Assembly (NCBI RefSeq): GCF_028858535.1
Contig: NZ_JAPMOU010000026.1
Span: forward strand, 1-64,000
DNA length: 64,000 nt
Origin: Spartinivicinus poritis
GTDB lineage: Bacteria > Pseudomonadota > Gammaproteobacteria > Pseudomonadales > Zooshikellaceae
Reading direction: 5' to 3'
The notes beneath the pieces are model-generated. The model worked only from the letters and a program-made list of their open reading frames with translations, had not been told where the DNA came from and ran no database searches. Positions within the stretch are counted from its first letter, which is position 1; each line of letters opens with the position of its first letter. Positions 19,720-28,056 of this stretch are shown one piece after another. The translations under genes were made by a program, and so were the position numbers.

Positions 19720-20208
19720 TTACTCGTTTTCAATGATTACCTGGGTATAGACGGGCACGCTACTGAACAGCTCCACAACCTCATCATTTCGCATTCGAAT
19801 ACACCCGTGTGAGGCAGGAATTCCCATTGGCTCACTATCAGGGGTGCCGTGAATATAAATATAACGTCGCATGGAGTCGACTGCTCCTAACCGGTTAACA
19901 CCAGGCTCCTGGCCACTTAACCATAAAATACGCGTCAAAATCCAATCACGATTAGGAAATTGCTTGGCCAGTGCCTCATTATATATTTCACCAGTAAAGC
20001 GTCGTCCTACAAAAACAGCATTTAGAGGGCAACTACCCCCTACTTTGGCTCGAATGATATGTCGCCCCAAGGGTGTTTGAAAACTTCCTTGGCACTGACC
20101 AACCCCTTTAGCAGCAGTAGAAACGGAGTACCGAGTAATTAACTGATTGCCATCGCACACACTGAGAGTTTGCTCAGCAATAGAGACATAAATAACGGGC
20201 TTATACAT
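19720..20208 (-). CDS. YkuD-domain L,D-peptidase without signal peptide (ElsL-like)
   Basis: The 162-residue protein is essentially one YkuD domain, with HGTPDSEP and the catalytic SHGCIRM motif (Cys nucleophile, His). It starts directly in the domain (YKPVIYVSIAEQTL) and has no signal peptide or membrane anchor, unlike periplasmic L,D-transpeptidases. ElsL of Acinetobacter is a cytoplasmic YkuD L,D-carboxypeptidase that acts on recycled muropeptides. The location immediately before nagZ, a cytoplasmic recycling enzyme, supports that role here. ATG 20208 is preferred; a GTG at 20214 is also possible. YkuD catalysis is certain; the carboxypeptidase role is inferred. Confidence 0.82.
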   Translation of the reverse strand: MYKPVIYVSIAEQTLSVCDGNQLITRYSVSTAAKGVGQCQGSFQTPLGRHIIRAKVGGSCPLNAVFVGRRFTGEIYNEALAKQFPNRDWILTRILWLSGQEPGVNRLGAVDSMRRYIYIHGTPDSEPMGIPASHGCIRMRNDEVVELFSSVPVYTQVIIENE

Positions 20209-20233
20209 ATTCACTAGCTACCAATTAACTCAC

Positions 20234-20268
20234 CATAAATTAGCAAGCCACAAATTGACTAATTTATG
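20234..20268. terminator. 10-bp AT-rich stem-loop after psrA
   Basis: CATAAATTAG (20234-20243) pairs perfectly with CTAATTTATG (20259-20268) around a 15-nt loop, in the gap between the end of psrA and the start of the YkuD gene. It may partly terminate psrA transcription before the recycling operon. The low GC content makes it a weak terminator. Confidence 0.4.
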
Positions 20269-20277
20269 CGCAGCTAA

Positions 20278-20934
20278 CTAAACTTCTAGGCTGGCTGCTG
20301 GCAGCTCAGCTTTCATGCCATGGGCTAAAAATGGCACGAGTCGCTTCATGACTGCAGGAACTGAAGTATGTTCTTTATACTCACTTTCAGCAATGTCTCT
20401 CAACGCATCTAAACCAGACATAGTAAATGCGACAGATCCCACCATAAAGTTCACTCGCCAGAAAATTTCCACCGGCGGTAAATCAGGTGACGCCTGCACC
20501 ACTAAACTCACAAAGCGTCGGAATACATCACCATATACTTGTTCAAGATATTTTCGCAAATGCCCTTGAGACTGGCTAAACGCTAATCCCAGCAACCGCA
20601 TAAACACAGAAAGATCATTTTTTCCTCGTGCTTCAACAGATAGTATTTGCTGAAATAGCAAATTAAGTAGCTGTTCAGGTGTCGGTTTCTGTTCTGCTAA
20701 TGATGCTTCAAATTCGTTGAGCCTAACCGTGAGTTTTTTGCAAAATGGCTCTAGAAACCGGGCAAATACTGCCTGAATCAATGCTTTTTTAGAGCCAAAA
20801 TGGTAATTAACTGCTGCTAAGTTAACACCTGCTTTACTGGTAATCGTCCGCAGTGACGTTTCAGCAAAGCCCTTTTCTGCAAATAACGCTTCTGCAGCAT
20901 CTAGTATTCGTTCAACAGTTTCTGATTGCGCCAT
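20278..20934 (-). CDS. psrA: TetR-family fatty-acid-responsive regulator PsrA
   Basis: The first 60 residues (MAQSETVERILDAAEALFAEKGFAETSLRTITSKAGVNLAAVNYHFGSKKAL in outline) closely follow Pseudomonas PsrA, including the TetR recognition helix region AVNYHFGSKKAL. PsrA represses fatty-acid beta-oxidation genes and itself, and is released by long-chain acyl ligands. The ATG at 20934 fits the family start; a TTG at 20940 would add two residues. The gene sits between lexA and nagZ as in Pseudomonas. Candidate operators lie about 150 nt upstream. Confidence 0.88.
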   Translation of the reverse strand: MAQSETVERILDAAEALFAEKGFAETSLRTITSKAGVNLAAVNYHFGSKKALIQAVFARFLEPFCKKLTVRLNEFEASLAEQKPTPEQLLNLLFQQILSVEARGKNDLSVFMRLLGLAFSQSQGHLRKYLEQVYGDVFRRFVSLVVQASPDLPPVEIFWRVNFMVGSVAFTMSGLDALRDIAESEYKEHTSVPAVMKRLVPFLAHGMKAELPAASLEV

Positions 20935-21075
20935 AGCCAATTAACATTTCTTAAAAAAGCCTTGATTCTCTGGGCCGTTCTGAGTGCCCATCGAAGCTAA
21001 GGACCAATTGTATTTAGATACAGGCAGCAAGCCAACTAAAAAATATTCGCTTTATATTAGCCGCCTGTTGTAATC

Positions 21076-21110
21076 TTCAAACGTTTTGAACATACGTTTA
21101 ATACGTATAC
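21076..21110. promoter_or_regulatory. Candidate PsrA operator cluster
   Basis: The stretch contains TCAAACGTTTTGA, followed by ATACGTTTAATACGTAT, two overlapping near-palindromes built on CAAAC/GTTTG-like half sites. PsrA is known to bind GAAAC-N4-GTTTC-type palindromes and to repress its own gene. Position between psrA and lexA, close to psrA, fits autoregulation. Binding is inferred. Confidence 0.5.
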
Positions 21111-21204
21111 AAGTCAAGCAGGCTTTACTTTTTCCTGCAAGTAAAATTAACGTCTGCTAAGTAAGGAAACACCCCTTAAAAGGGACCGAAATAGTTGAAA
21201 ACAG

Positions 21205-21256
21205 TTGAAGGTCAGTCCAAACTGGATATAATCACAGTAACTGTATAAAACCACAG
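21205..21256 (+). promoter_or_regulatory. lexA promoter with SOS box
   Basis: TTGAAG (21205-21210) and TATAAT (21227-21232) form a sigma-70 promoter with a 16-bp spacer. The SOS box CTGTATAAAACCACAG at 21241-21256 keeps both conserved CTGT and ACAG halves with 8 bp between them and covers the expected start site. This is the standard arrangement for LexA autorepression. Confidence 0.85.
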
Positions 21257-21322
21257 CCGCTATAAAAAGCCGTTATTTCATTAAATTAGTAAGTATTCAA
21301 ATAGGTATAAGGAGCCATCTCA

Positions 21323-21919
21323 ATGGCTAAATTAACTGCTCGCCAGGCTGAAATTTTTCAATTTATTAAAGACCATATTGAAGAAACCGGCTTTCCTCCC
21401 ACCCGAGCCGAAATTGCTCGACAGCTAGGATTTCGTTCTGTCAATGCTGCCGAAGAACACCTCAAAGCCCTTGCCCGTAAAGGTGCTATCGAAATTATTG
21501 CTGGCACCTCCCGCGGTATTCGGATCCCCTCTGAAACCCAACAAGGTATTCCTGTAGTCGGGCAAGTGGCTGCGGGCTTCCCCATTTTAGCCGAACAAAA
21601 TATAGACAACTACTGCCAGATACCGGCTAGTTTTTTTAAACCTCGTGCTGATTACTTTTTAACAGTTAAAGGAATGAGCATGAAGGATTGTGGCATTCTC
21701 GATGGCGATTTATTAGCCGTTCACAAAACAACTGATGTACATAATGGTCAAATCGTCGTTGCTCGAATTGATGATGAAGTAACCGTTAAGCGATTTGAAC
21801 GAAAAGGAGAAGTCGTTTTATTGCATCCAGAAAATAGCAGCTTCAATACTATCGAAGTGAACTTACATAGCGAAAATTTCACAATCGAAGGAATTAGTGT
21901 TGGCGTCATTAGACACTAA
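21323..21919 (+). CDS. lexA: SOS repressor LexA
   Basis: The 198-residue protein begins with the LexA winged helix-turn-helix ([30 protein letters not shown]). The autocleavage site is Ala84-Gly85 (VAAGFP), with the catalytic Ser119 (KGMSMKD) and Lys156 (EVTVKRFE). It represses SOS genes, and RecA-stimulated self-cleavage relieves this. The ATG is preceded by AAGGAG 8 nt upstream. The SOS box at 21241-21256 shows autoregulation, and sulA follows downstream on the same strand. Confidence 0.96.
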   Translation: MAKLTARQAEIFQFIKDHIEETGFPPTRAEIARQLGFRSVNAAEEHLKALARKGAIEIIAGTSRGIRIPSETQQGIPVVGQVAAGFPILAEQNIDNYCQIPASFFKPRADYFLTVKGMSMKDCGILDGDLLAVHKTTDVHNGQIVVARIDDEVTVKRFERKGEVVLLHPENSSFNTIEVNLHSENFTIEGISVGVIRH

Positions 21920-21954
21920 CCTTTTATACGAAAGCTGAAAAAAAATAACTTGGT

Positions 21955-21997
21955 CCCCTGGGTAACCATCGATATATGCTCCAAATTACCCAAGGGG
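21955..21997. terminator. Stem-loop downstream of lexA
   Basis: CCCCTGGGTAA and TTACCCAAGGGG pair with one bulged base across a loop of about 20 nt, starting roughly 35 nt after the lexA stop. No T-run follows on the plus strand. It may be a weak terminator or mRNA end that lets part of the transcript continue into sulA. Confidence 0.4.
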
Positions 21998-22178
21998 AAA
22001 TTAATTATCTAATAGCTACTACCTTTTCTTAAAAAAGCGACTTAATTTGCAGTTTTACATCTTTTTATCAACTCTGATCCACAATCTACCCCCAAGATGG
22101 TAAATACAGTGAATTAGGCCAAAGATATGGATTTTTTGTCAGTGATACACTTCAGCTGTAACTAACGAACATGACAAT

Positions 22179-22220
22179 ATTCTTTTCGAATGACTTTTTA
22201 GACGTTGTTATCGTCGCTTA
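22179..22220. repeat. Partial copy C of a dispersed intergenic repeat
   Basis: TTTTCGAATGACTTTTTAG followed by a GTTGTTATCGTCGCT-like stretch matches, with scattered mismatches, the reverse complement of the right end of the element at 51991-52173 and, more weakly, that at 27341-27440. It appears to be a decayed end of the same repeat family. Confidence 0.4.
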
Positions 22221-22370
22221 ACTAACATAATAGAAGATGAGACAAGTCTATTATTGTATGACTTGCAGTAACAATCTTCATTTATTTTATAAAGAATGCT
22301 GCTGTCGCTCATCACCTGACACCCTTCTTTTACAGTCATTCGTTTTGATAATAAAATAGGAAATATACCC

Positions 22371-22829
22371 ATGGAGTTCAATGGCAGTGACAATGATTCA
22401 AAACCCAACCATAGCACGCCAAATCAACCCCATCACTTCCCTTTATCGACAGACCACAATGGCTTTACGCATATTACAGAAATTATTTTATCTTCTGCCC
22501 GTATTCCACTGACATCATTTATTCCACCTATGTTGGCACAGTTGAGCCATCATGAAAAACAACGCTGGTTAACCGTCGTCTGTTCCAAACAATATCGCAA
22601 CATGACCTTAAAGTGGCTTCAAGATGCCTATATTAATAATAAACAGGTCTTATTTCTTACTGCCAGCAATGAAAGCTCTATCAAAGACTTAACCTTGCAG
22701 GCACTCACTTTAGGCAAAAGTCATACTGTTGTCAGTTGGCTACCAGAATTAGATGAGCCAACCTTAGCGGCTTTAGATATTGCCGCACAAGAAGGTAACT
22801 GTCATGTAATTAATATCAGACAACGTTAG
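22371..22829 (+). CDS. sulA: SOS cell-division inhibitor SulA
   Basis: The 152-residue protein has the SulA core: ITEIILSS near the start of the domain, a RWLTVVCS strand, QVLFLTAS, and the C-terminal LTLGKSHTVVSWL segment typical of SulA. SulA blocks FtsZ polymerisation after DNA damage, and position downstream of lexA matches Pseudomonas synteny. About 35 N-terminal residues are polar and low in complexity. The ATG at 22371 has AGGA about 10 nt upstream. No full SOS box was found directly in front, so regulation remains uncertain. Confidence 0.83.
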   Translation: MEFNGSDNDSKPNHSTPNQPHHFPLSTDHNGFTHITEIILSSARIPLTSFIPPMLAQLSHHEKQRWLTVVCSKQYRNMTLKWLQDAYINNKQVLFLTASNESSIKDLTLQALTLGKSHTVVSWLPELDEPTLAALDIAAQEGNCHVINIRQR

Positions 22830-23287
22830 TAAAACAGTTGCTTTACACTATCAAATAGTATTGTCTAGCAATAGTAGTCACGTAATTCTGACAACCGCCT
22901 CATTATGTGAGATAATTTTTTCTTTTAATTTATTGAAACGAGTTTCAATATTTTTATTTTCCTTCTCTTGCCTAGATTTCATTTACTAATCATCTTCTGA
23001 TATTGGCTTTTCTTTTTGGTATTTTCTCTTCCGATAAGCCTCAGCTATTGCCTCGATTAGCCTTCATTATCAAGCTATCCCATAAAACAGAGGTTAATTT
23101 TTGAGTCATATCAATATGTCATAGTTTTTTAATGTGTGCTCCTTAGCAATCGAGCCTATAAATACAGTAGCTGTAATAAGTGTAAGTCTAACCAGCGACA
23201 GGTTAGCTGCTAATAGCAGTGCATCATGACTAAACCAATACTACTAGTGTTGCGATTTTTTGTTATAAAAACTATGGAGGAATATAA
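22830..23287. other. Intergenic region before the carbonic anhydrase gene
   Basis: This 458-bp gap is AT-rich with no convincing coding frame. Its right end carries a strong ribosome binding site (GGAGG, 23276-23280) for the carbonic anhydrase gene. I see no clear operator, repeat copy or RNA gene in the rest. Confidence 0.5.
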
Positions 23288-24100
23288 ATGGTCTCAGTTA
23301 AACATCGACTTCTGTTAACGTTATTGGTTAGTGTGATGAGTAGCTTCCCTGCTGTCGTAATCAGTGACGCGAGTGGCTCAGCCTGCGAAGGGTTTGGCCC
23401 TCAAGCGCCAAGAGATATCGATCAACTTGCGGGTGAAAACAAAAGACTATTTAGCTTGGCTCCCCGCTATGAAAGTATGAACCTATGCAACATTCATTTT
23501 CACAATAATGCTGAGCATAAAGCAAAGGACTTTTCCATATATGCAGGGGAAGGCGATCATGGTCATGGTGGCGGTTATCAGTGTAATACAAGCAAGTCAC
23601 TTTCCTCAGCAGAGTTAGCCCCACCTAAAAATGAAGTATGCAAGGGGTTAAAACCTGGTGATACTATTGAAGTCCACTGGGTGTACACTTCCTGCGATAT
23701 AAAACCAGGTAAAGACTTAACTTCTTGTCTATCTGATAGCTGTTCCAACCCGAACCTTCGCGTTGAATCTCAGGTATTTACTGTCGTCAATGATTCTTCT
23801 TCCCTCAATTTTAATGATTTGGTTTATGACGGTAATATGGAAGATGGCTATCACCAAGCCAAAGCCTTACCTAACAATACGGGTAAACCGGTAGAATTTT
23901 TAGGCTCTACCACCGGTCCCAAGTTTACCGAACAAAAGTGTTCACCTTTTCAAGTAACCTGGAGTGTACGGCCATTTTGCACAAAAGTTGATATCAATAA
24001 TTTGGGCGAATGGTGTAAGGATAACGTTTTCAAAGAAGACCATGCCCATGGTGTTAGAAAACTGGTCACCAACCCAAAACTGTTGTCCGATATGAAGTAA
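23288..24100 (+). CDS. Secreted delta-class carbonic anhydrase
   Basis: The 270-residue precursor has a signal peptide (VKHRLLLTLLVSVMSSFPAVVIS) and then the delta-class carbonic anhydrase pattern: ACEGFGPQAPRDID, MNLCNIHFHNNAEHKA (metal-binding histidines), GEGDHGHGGGYQC and GDTIEVHWVYTSC. Such enzymes hydrate CO2 to bicarbonate in the periplasm or outside the cell. Eight or more cysteines suggest disulfides, consistent with export. The GGAGG site 7 nt before the ATG fixes the start. The gene stands alone, converging on the M16 protease gene. The class was first described in marine microalgae. The assignment is by motif; zinc as the metal is assumed. Confidence 0.85.
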   Translation: MVSVKHRLLLTLLVSVMSSFPAVVISDASGSACEGFGPQAPRDIDQLAGENKRLFSLAPRYESMNLCNIHFHNNAEHKAKDFSIYAGEGDHGHGGGYQCNTSKSLSSAELAPPKNEVCKGLKPGDTIEVHWVYTSCDIKPGKDLTSCLSDSCSNPNLRVESQVFTVVNDSSSLNFNDLVYDGNMEDGYHQAKALPNNTGKPVEFLGSTTGPKFTEQKCSPFQVTWSVRPFCTKVDINNLGEWCKDNVFKEDHAHGVRKLVTNPKLLSDMK

Positions 24101-24177
24101 ACTGCAAACAAGGTTATTTCAAGTACATTTATTTTAATGTAAGTAGCGACCGCAGCTCTTGCAGCAGTGGATATGCC

Positions 24178-24223
24178 CTTCTCTAGTTATCACCTGGTGT
24201 TATCCATTAGATAACCAGAGAAG
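24178..24223. terminator. Terminator hairpin between convergent genes
   Basis: CTTCTCTAGTTATC (24178-24191) and GATAACCAGAGAAG (24210-24223) pair at 13 of 14 positions around an 18-nt loop, in the gap between the plus-strand carbonic anhydrase and the minus-strand M16 protease. It probably stops transcription from both sides. Confidence 0.65.
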
Positions 24224-24233
24224 CAAGGCAGGT

Positions 24234-27095
24234 TTATTGATAAGAAATCATTTGGTGAAATGTTGACAGGCTTTTTACTTCAGTTTGGTTTTTAAAGCTG
24301 GCAAATGGTTGGTTAGCAAACTTTTTACCCCTCATCTGAATATTCAAGCGTGGTGCTTTTGGGTTACCCATAGTCTCTGCGTAAAAACGCTTGATATCAT
24401 CCAAGGTTACCTTTTCTATCTCAGCAATCAATTGCGCTTTAGTGTTAAACTGATAATTTTCATCATACCAGTCACTGATAAATGGGCTAACTTCGTCGCT
24501 CAAGTTTTTTGGTTTTTCTTTCAGTGCCACTAACGCACTGGTTTTAAGCTGCTTAAAAGCCGCCTCGGGTAACTTATTCAACTCTTGCTGATACTCAAGC
24601 TTTAATTGATCAAGCCTTAACTGAATGGCTTTTGGTCCTTTGACCGGTGTTTGAATATACAACCCCACACTTGCATATTCATCAATAGTGGGGGCAATGG
24701 CTCCCACAGCATAGGCAAGCTGTTCCTCAGTACGTAATTTATCAAAAACATAGTTTGCAAAATGATCAATTAGTACTCTCGCTCTGGCTTGTTGTTTTAA
24801 CCCTGGTTCTGAATGTGACTGTAAATCAATGATTGCTACATCATTAACTTCAATGTCTTTTTTCACAACAAATAACTGACCTTCCTTGGGCTCCCAGGAT
24901 TTGCTACGCGTATATTCTGTGATCTTGTGGTTATCAGGTAATAGGCGCTTCAACTTTGCAGCCATCTCGTTAATATCTTGACTATCGTAGTTACCAAAAG
25001 CAAACACTCTTACCTGATTTTGACTGAGCAACTGTTTAATGAAGCTTTGTAAATCCTTACTTGTCAGCTTTGATGCAACCTGAAGATACGCTTGTTTATC
25101 CCAAGAATCTTTTGTAATCAGCTGGCCAAATGCATTAAAGGCCTGGCTAACGGAAAGTTGTTTTTTCTCATTTTCAACTTCTCGAGTAAGTCGATCAACT
25201 GCTTGTAAAAAGCGTTGTTCATCGACCTCAACCTGAATATTTTGTAGTGCTTTACTCAACAGGTCTTTTTGTTTATCTGTAAAACCACTGATTGATAATA
25301 ACAGCCCACCTGCTTCGGGGTGTACAAACACTTGCATTCCCGCTGTATTCGCTTCTTCAATGAGCTCTGCTTGCTGAAGTTGAAATAAATCAGACCAGAT
25401 AGATAAAAGGATAGTCGACTTGATATTATTTTGCGCTAGCGAGCTATTAAAATAAACATCAATTGATCCTTTAGGCTGTTCTTTAAAGGCTTGGCTTGGA
25501 AGATACCAGACTTTAATACCTTTATTATCAACTACTAGTTCTGGCTTATTATTTTTACTGACTTTTTTAATAGCAAATGTTTCAGGCAACATTCGATTAA
25601 CTGAGGGTAAGCTGAGCTTCATATTAGTAGAATCGTACCAACCTGCTATAGTTTCAGCAGAGATATTTTCAATTCTATACTTACCATTATAAAAATGTAG
25701 CTGCTTATCCGTTTTTTCATTTTTACTGATATACCACACATTCAATGTTTCAGGTGTTAACTGATTTAAAACAGACTCGATTGCATTTTCATCAAATGTT
25801 TTATAATAGTACGGTGCATTAATCACATTTTGCAGAGGATAGTTTTGCATATCTTCTGCAAGAAATGCCGCATACATGAAATCATCAAACTTCTCTAGAA
25901 ATCTGAACTCATTATCTAACGATGTTTTAATTTCCTGAAAATACTTTTCATTGACTCCTTGTTGCTTGACTAAGTCAATATACTGCATAACGATAGCAAC
26001 AATTTTATCCCGATTTTTCATCCCTGCTTGAGTTAACTCAATGTTGACGGATAAGCTTCCATAATTACCATAACTACTGGGGTACGAGCCCGCGTAAAAA
26101 GATGATACCCATCCTTTTGATTTCAACAACTGACCTGGGGTACCAGGCATTTCTGAACCCAATAAATAAGTCACAAACTTATTTGGTTTACTGGCAAAAT
26201 CGGCTTGATTATTACGTATTGTAAAATCAAGCACCAGTTGTCGCACATCTTCATTGGATTGATAGTAAATTTGCTTACCACCCGCCTGTTGCAAATTAAT
26301 TGTTTTGGTTACCTTTGGCTTCTCAATATGCTTGTTTTTAATGCCACTAAAATGTTGTTTGGCTAAACGGGCCATCTCAGCTAATGGTAAGTTAGAAACC
26401 ATAGCCACCTTCATAATATTAGAAGAATAGTATTTATTATAAAAATCGACCATCTCCTGATGAAGCTTGCTCCCTGATTTATTAGAAAGTGTTTCTAGAT
26501 TTCCGGTGGAAAAACGATTGGCTGGATGGTCTCCCAAGATATTGCGGGATAACTTAAATTGACCTGCATAGTCATTTTCACGAGACATTGACCACTCTGC
26601 ATTCACTGCATTCTTTTCTTTCTCTACATATTCAGGGTATAACTTGGGACTTTTAAAAAAGTCAGAAAAGCGATCCAATGCTTGGTCGTAAGCATCATTA
26701 TTTATTTGAAACATATAGTTGGTGATATCAAGCCCTGTATAAGCATTGTGCGCACCACCATGTTTGGTCATGAATTCCGAATAGCCTTTGGTATCAGGAT
26801 AGCGTTCTGTACCCAGAAATAACATATGCTCTAGAAAATGGGCTAACCCTTGTTGAGACATGGGATCTTGAATTGACCCAACGCCAACACTTAAGGCAGC
26901 AGCCGACTTTTTCAGTTGAGGATCAGATACCAAAATAACCTCAATTTCATTTGCTAATGTTAAAACTTGATAGGCTCGATCATCACTAGGGCTGACAACG
27001 ATCGGTGTAGAGTCCTGCTCTGTAAAAAGTGATACGTTGGCACAACCCGACACGCCTAATAATGCTAGAGCACTAAGCAGCACAAATTTATTCAT
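24234..27095 (-). CDS. M16 (insulinase/pitrilysin) family lipoprotein protease
   Basis: The 953-residue protein starts with a lipoprotein signal ending GVSGC (Cys18), so it should be anchored to an envelope membrane. The active zinc site is the inverted motif HFLEH at 86-90 with the distal Glu167 (NAVNAEWS), as in pitrilysin. The protein continues through the four-repeat M16A layout, with the inactive C-terminal half containing RTEEQLAYAVGA, a conserved substrate-binding segment. The likely role is degradation of peptides in the periplasm. The length matches pitrilysin. It is monocistronic, converging on the carbonic anhydrase gene behind a shared terminator. Confidence 0.92.
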   Translation of the reverse strand: MNKFVLLSALALLGVSGCANVSLFTEQDSTPIVVSPSDDRAYQVLTLANEIEVILVSDPQLKKSAAALSVGVGSIQDPMSQQGLAHFLEHMLFLGTERYPDTKGYSEFMTKHGGAHNAYTGLDITNYMFQINNDAYDQALDRFSDFFKSPKLYPEYVEKEKNAVNAEWSMSRENDYAGQFKLSRNILGDHPANRFSTGNLETLSNKSGSKLHQEMVDFYNKYYSSNIMKVAMVSNLPLAEMARLAKQHFSGIKNKHIEKPKVTKTINLQQAGGKQIYYQSNEDVRQLVLDFTIRNNQADFASKPNKFVTYLLGSEMPGTPGQLLKSKGWVSSFYAGSYPSSYGNYGSLSVNIELTQAGMKNRDKIVAIVMQYIDLVKQQGVNEKYFQEIKTSLDNEFRFLEKFDDFMYAAFLAEDMQNYPLQNVINAPYYYKTFDENAIESVLNQLTPETLNVWYISKNEKTDKQLHFYNGKYRIENISAETIAGWYDSTNMKLSLPSVNRMLPETFAIKKVSKNNKPELVVDNKGIKVWYLPSQAFKEQPKGSIDVYFNSSLAQNNIKSTILLSIWSDLFQLQQAELIEEANTAGMQVFVHPEAGGLLLSISGFTDKQKDLLSKALQNIQVEVDEQRFLQAVDRLTREVENEKKQLSVSQAFNAFGQLITKDSWDKQAYLQVASKLTSKDLQSFIKQLLSQNQVRVFAFGNYDSQDINEMAAKLKRLLPDNHKITEYTRSKSWEPKEGQLFVVKKDIEVNDVAIIDLQSHSEPGLKQQARARVLIDHFANYVFDKLRTEEQLAYAVGAIAPTIDEYASVGLYIQTPVKGPKAIQLRLDQLKLEYQQELNKLPEAAFKQLKTSALVALKEKPKNLSDEVSPFISDWYDENYQFNTKAQLIAEIEKVTLDDIKRFYAETMGNPKAPRLNIQMRGKKFANQPFASFKNQTEVKSLSTFHQMISYQ

Positions 27096-28056
27096 ATTGC
27101 ATGAATCCTTAAGTAAAAAGAGTAGACGAACAAAACAATTGTTTTAAACATTACTAAATAGACTATACAAGCCTTATAAAACAAATGATGAAGACAATGG
27201 AGGGAAAACGGTTTCTTTAGCTCATCAATAACAACCTATAAAACAGTTCAGACGACTCATGTTATACCAACGAAACATTTTAGATCAATATATAAAATAC
27301 ATATGTTATAAAACTTTCAGTCTCTATAACACATTACAAATATACCCAATACGAATGCTCCATGCATTAACTGCATTCACACCATCCTTGGTGATTAGGA
27401 GTGAAGATAATAAACCTAGAAGTCATTCGTGAAGGGTATATCACATGTAAGAATAACTCTCTTATACCACAGTTGTATAGCTAGAAAATCATAAAGTGAC
27501 ATAGTCGATTCGCTCAATAAACAGGCTGTATCTGAGGGTAGAGGCATTCTATTTATGCCACATTATAGATTTCCAGCTATACCTTATTTAGTTAAGTAGC
27601 AAACAACGGGTAAACTGCGGTTAATACCTATAATATTATGTGAGTGAGTAGATCAATAATGTCTAAAAGTAAAACAATAGAGTGTAAGATATAGGCTTAT
27701 TAATTTAGAGACTGGAAAGTTAATAGAATTTGTCAGAACTGGTACTATATCGGAATCAGACAAGTAAAATTTTAAGGTCAGTTAAATCAGCTAAAAGAAT
27801 TGGGTAAGCACCAAGCCACTTCTCCCTCTATCAATCCATTATTAACGCTCGTTCTGCAGGATATTTCCTATTTTCAATAGTTAATCCAAGATGTTGACAA
27901 ACCGCTTTCATTACATAATTTGCACTAAAATCCAATACCGAAAAAAACAGCGTTTGTTTTTTTCTAGCGCACTAGCAGTTTCAGCTAATAAAATGAATAA
28001 CAGATTAATACAGTAAAATAATCTTATAGGCAGGCTACCTTTGTATAGATAACCAA
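27096..28056. other. Long intergenic region with repeat copy A
   Basis: This 961-bp gap lies upstream of the M16 protease gene and downstream of the solute-binding-like gene, both on the minus strand. It includes the M16 promoter and a 100-bp repeat at 27341-27440. The rest is AT-rich, with no frame longer than about 60 codons that looks real. It may be a decayed gene or insertion site. Confidence 0.5.
27341..27440. repeat. Copy A of a dispersed MITE-like repeat
   Basis: The element starts TATACCCAATACGAATG and ends CATTCGTGAAGGGTATA, which are imperfect inverted repeats of each other. The interior shares AACTGCATTC, CACCATCC and AATAAACC(C)T blocks with the copy at 51991-52173. It is about 100 bp and non-coding. 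It looks like a non-autonomous mobile repeat or REP-type element of this genome. Confidence 0.55.

Larger units (their letters stand above)
21920..22370. other. lexA-sulA spacer with hairpin and repeat fragment
   Basis: This 451-bp gap is longer than the usual lexA-sulA spacing in Pseudomonas. It holds an imperfect stem-loop at 21955-21997 (CCCCTGGGTAA against TTACCCAAGGGG) just after lexA, and a fragment of the dispersed repeat family at 22179-22220. I did not find a full CTGT-N8-ACAG box upstream of sulA, so how sulA is switched on is not clear from the sequence. Confidence 0.55.
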
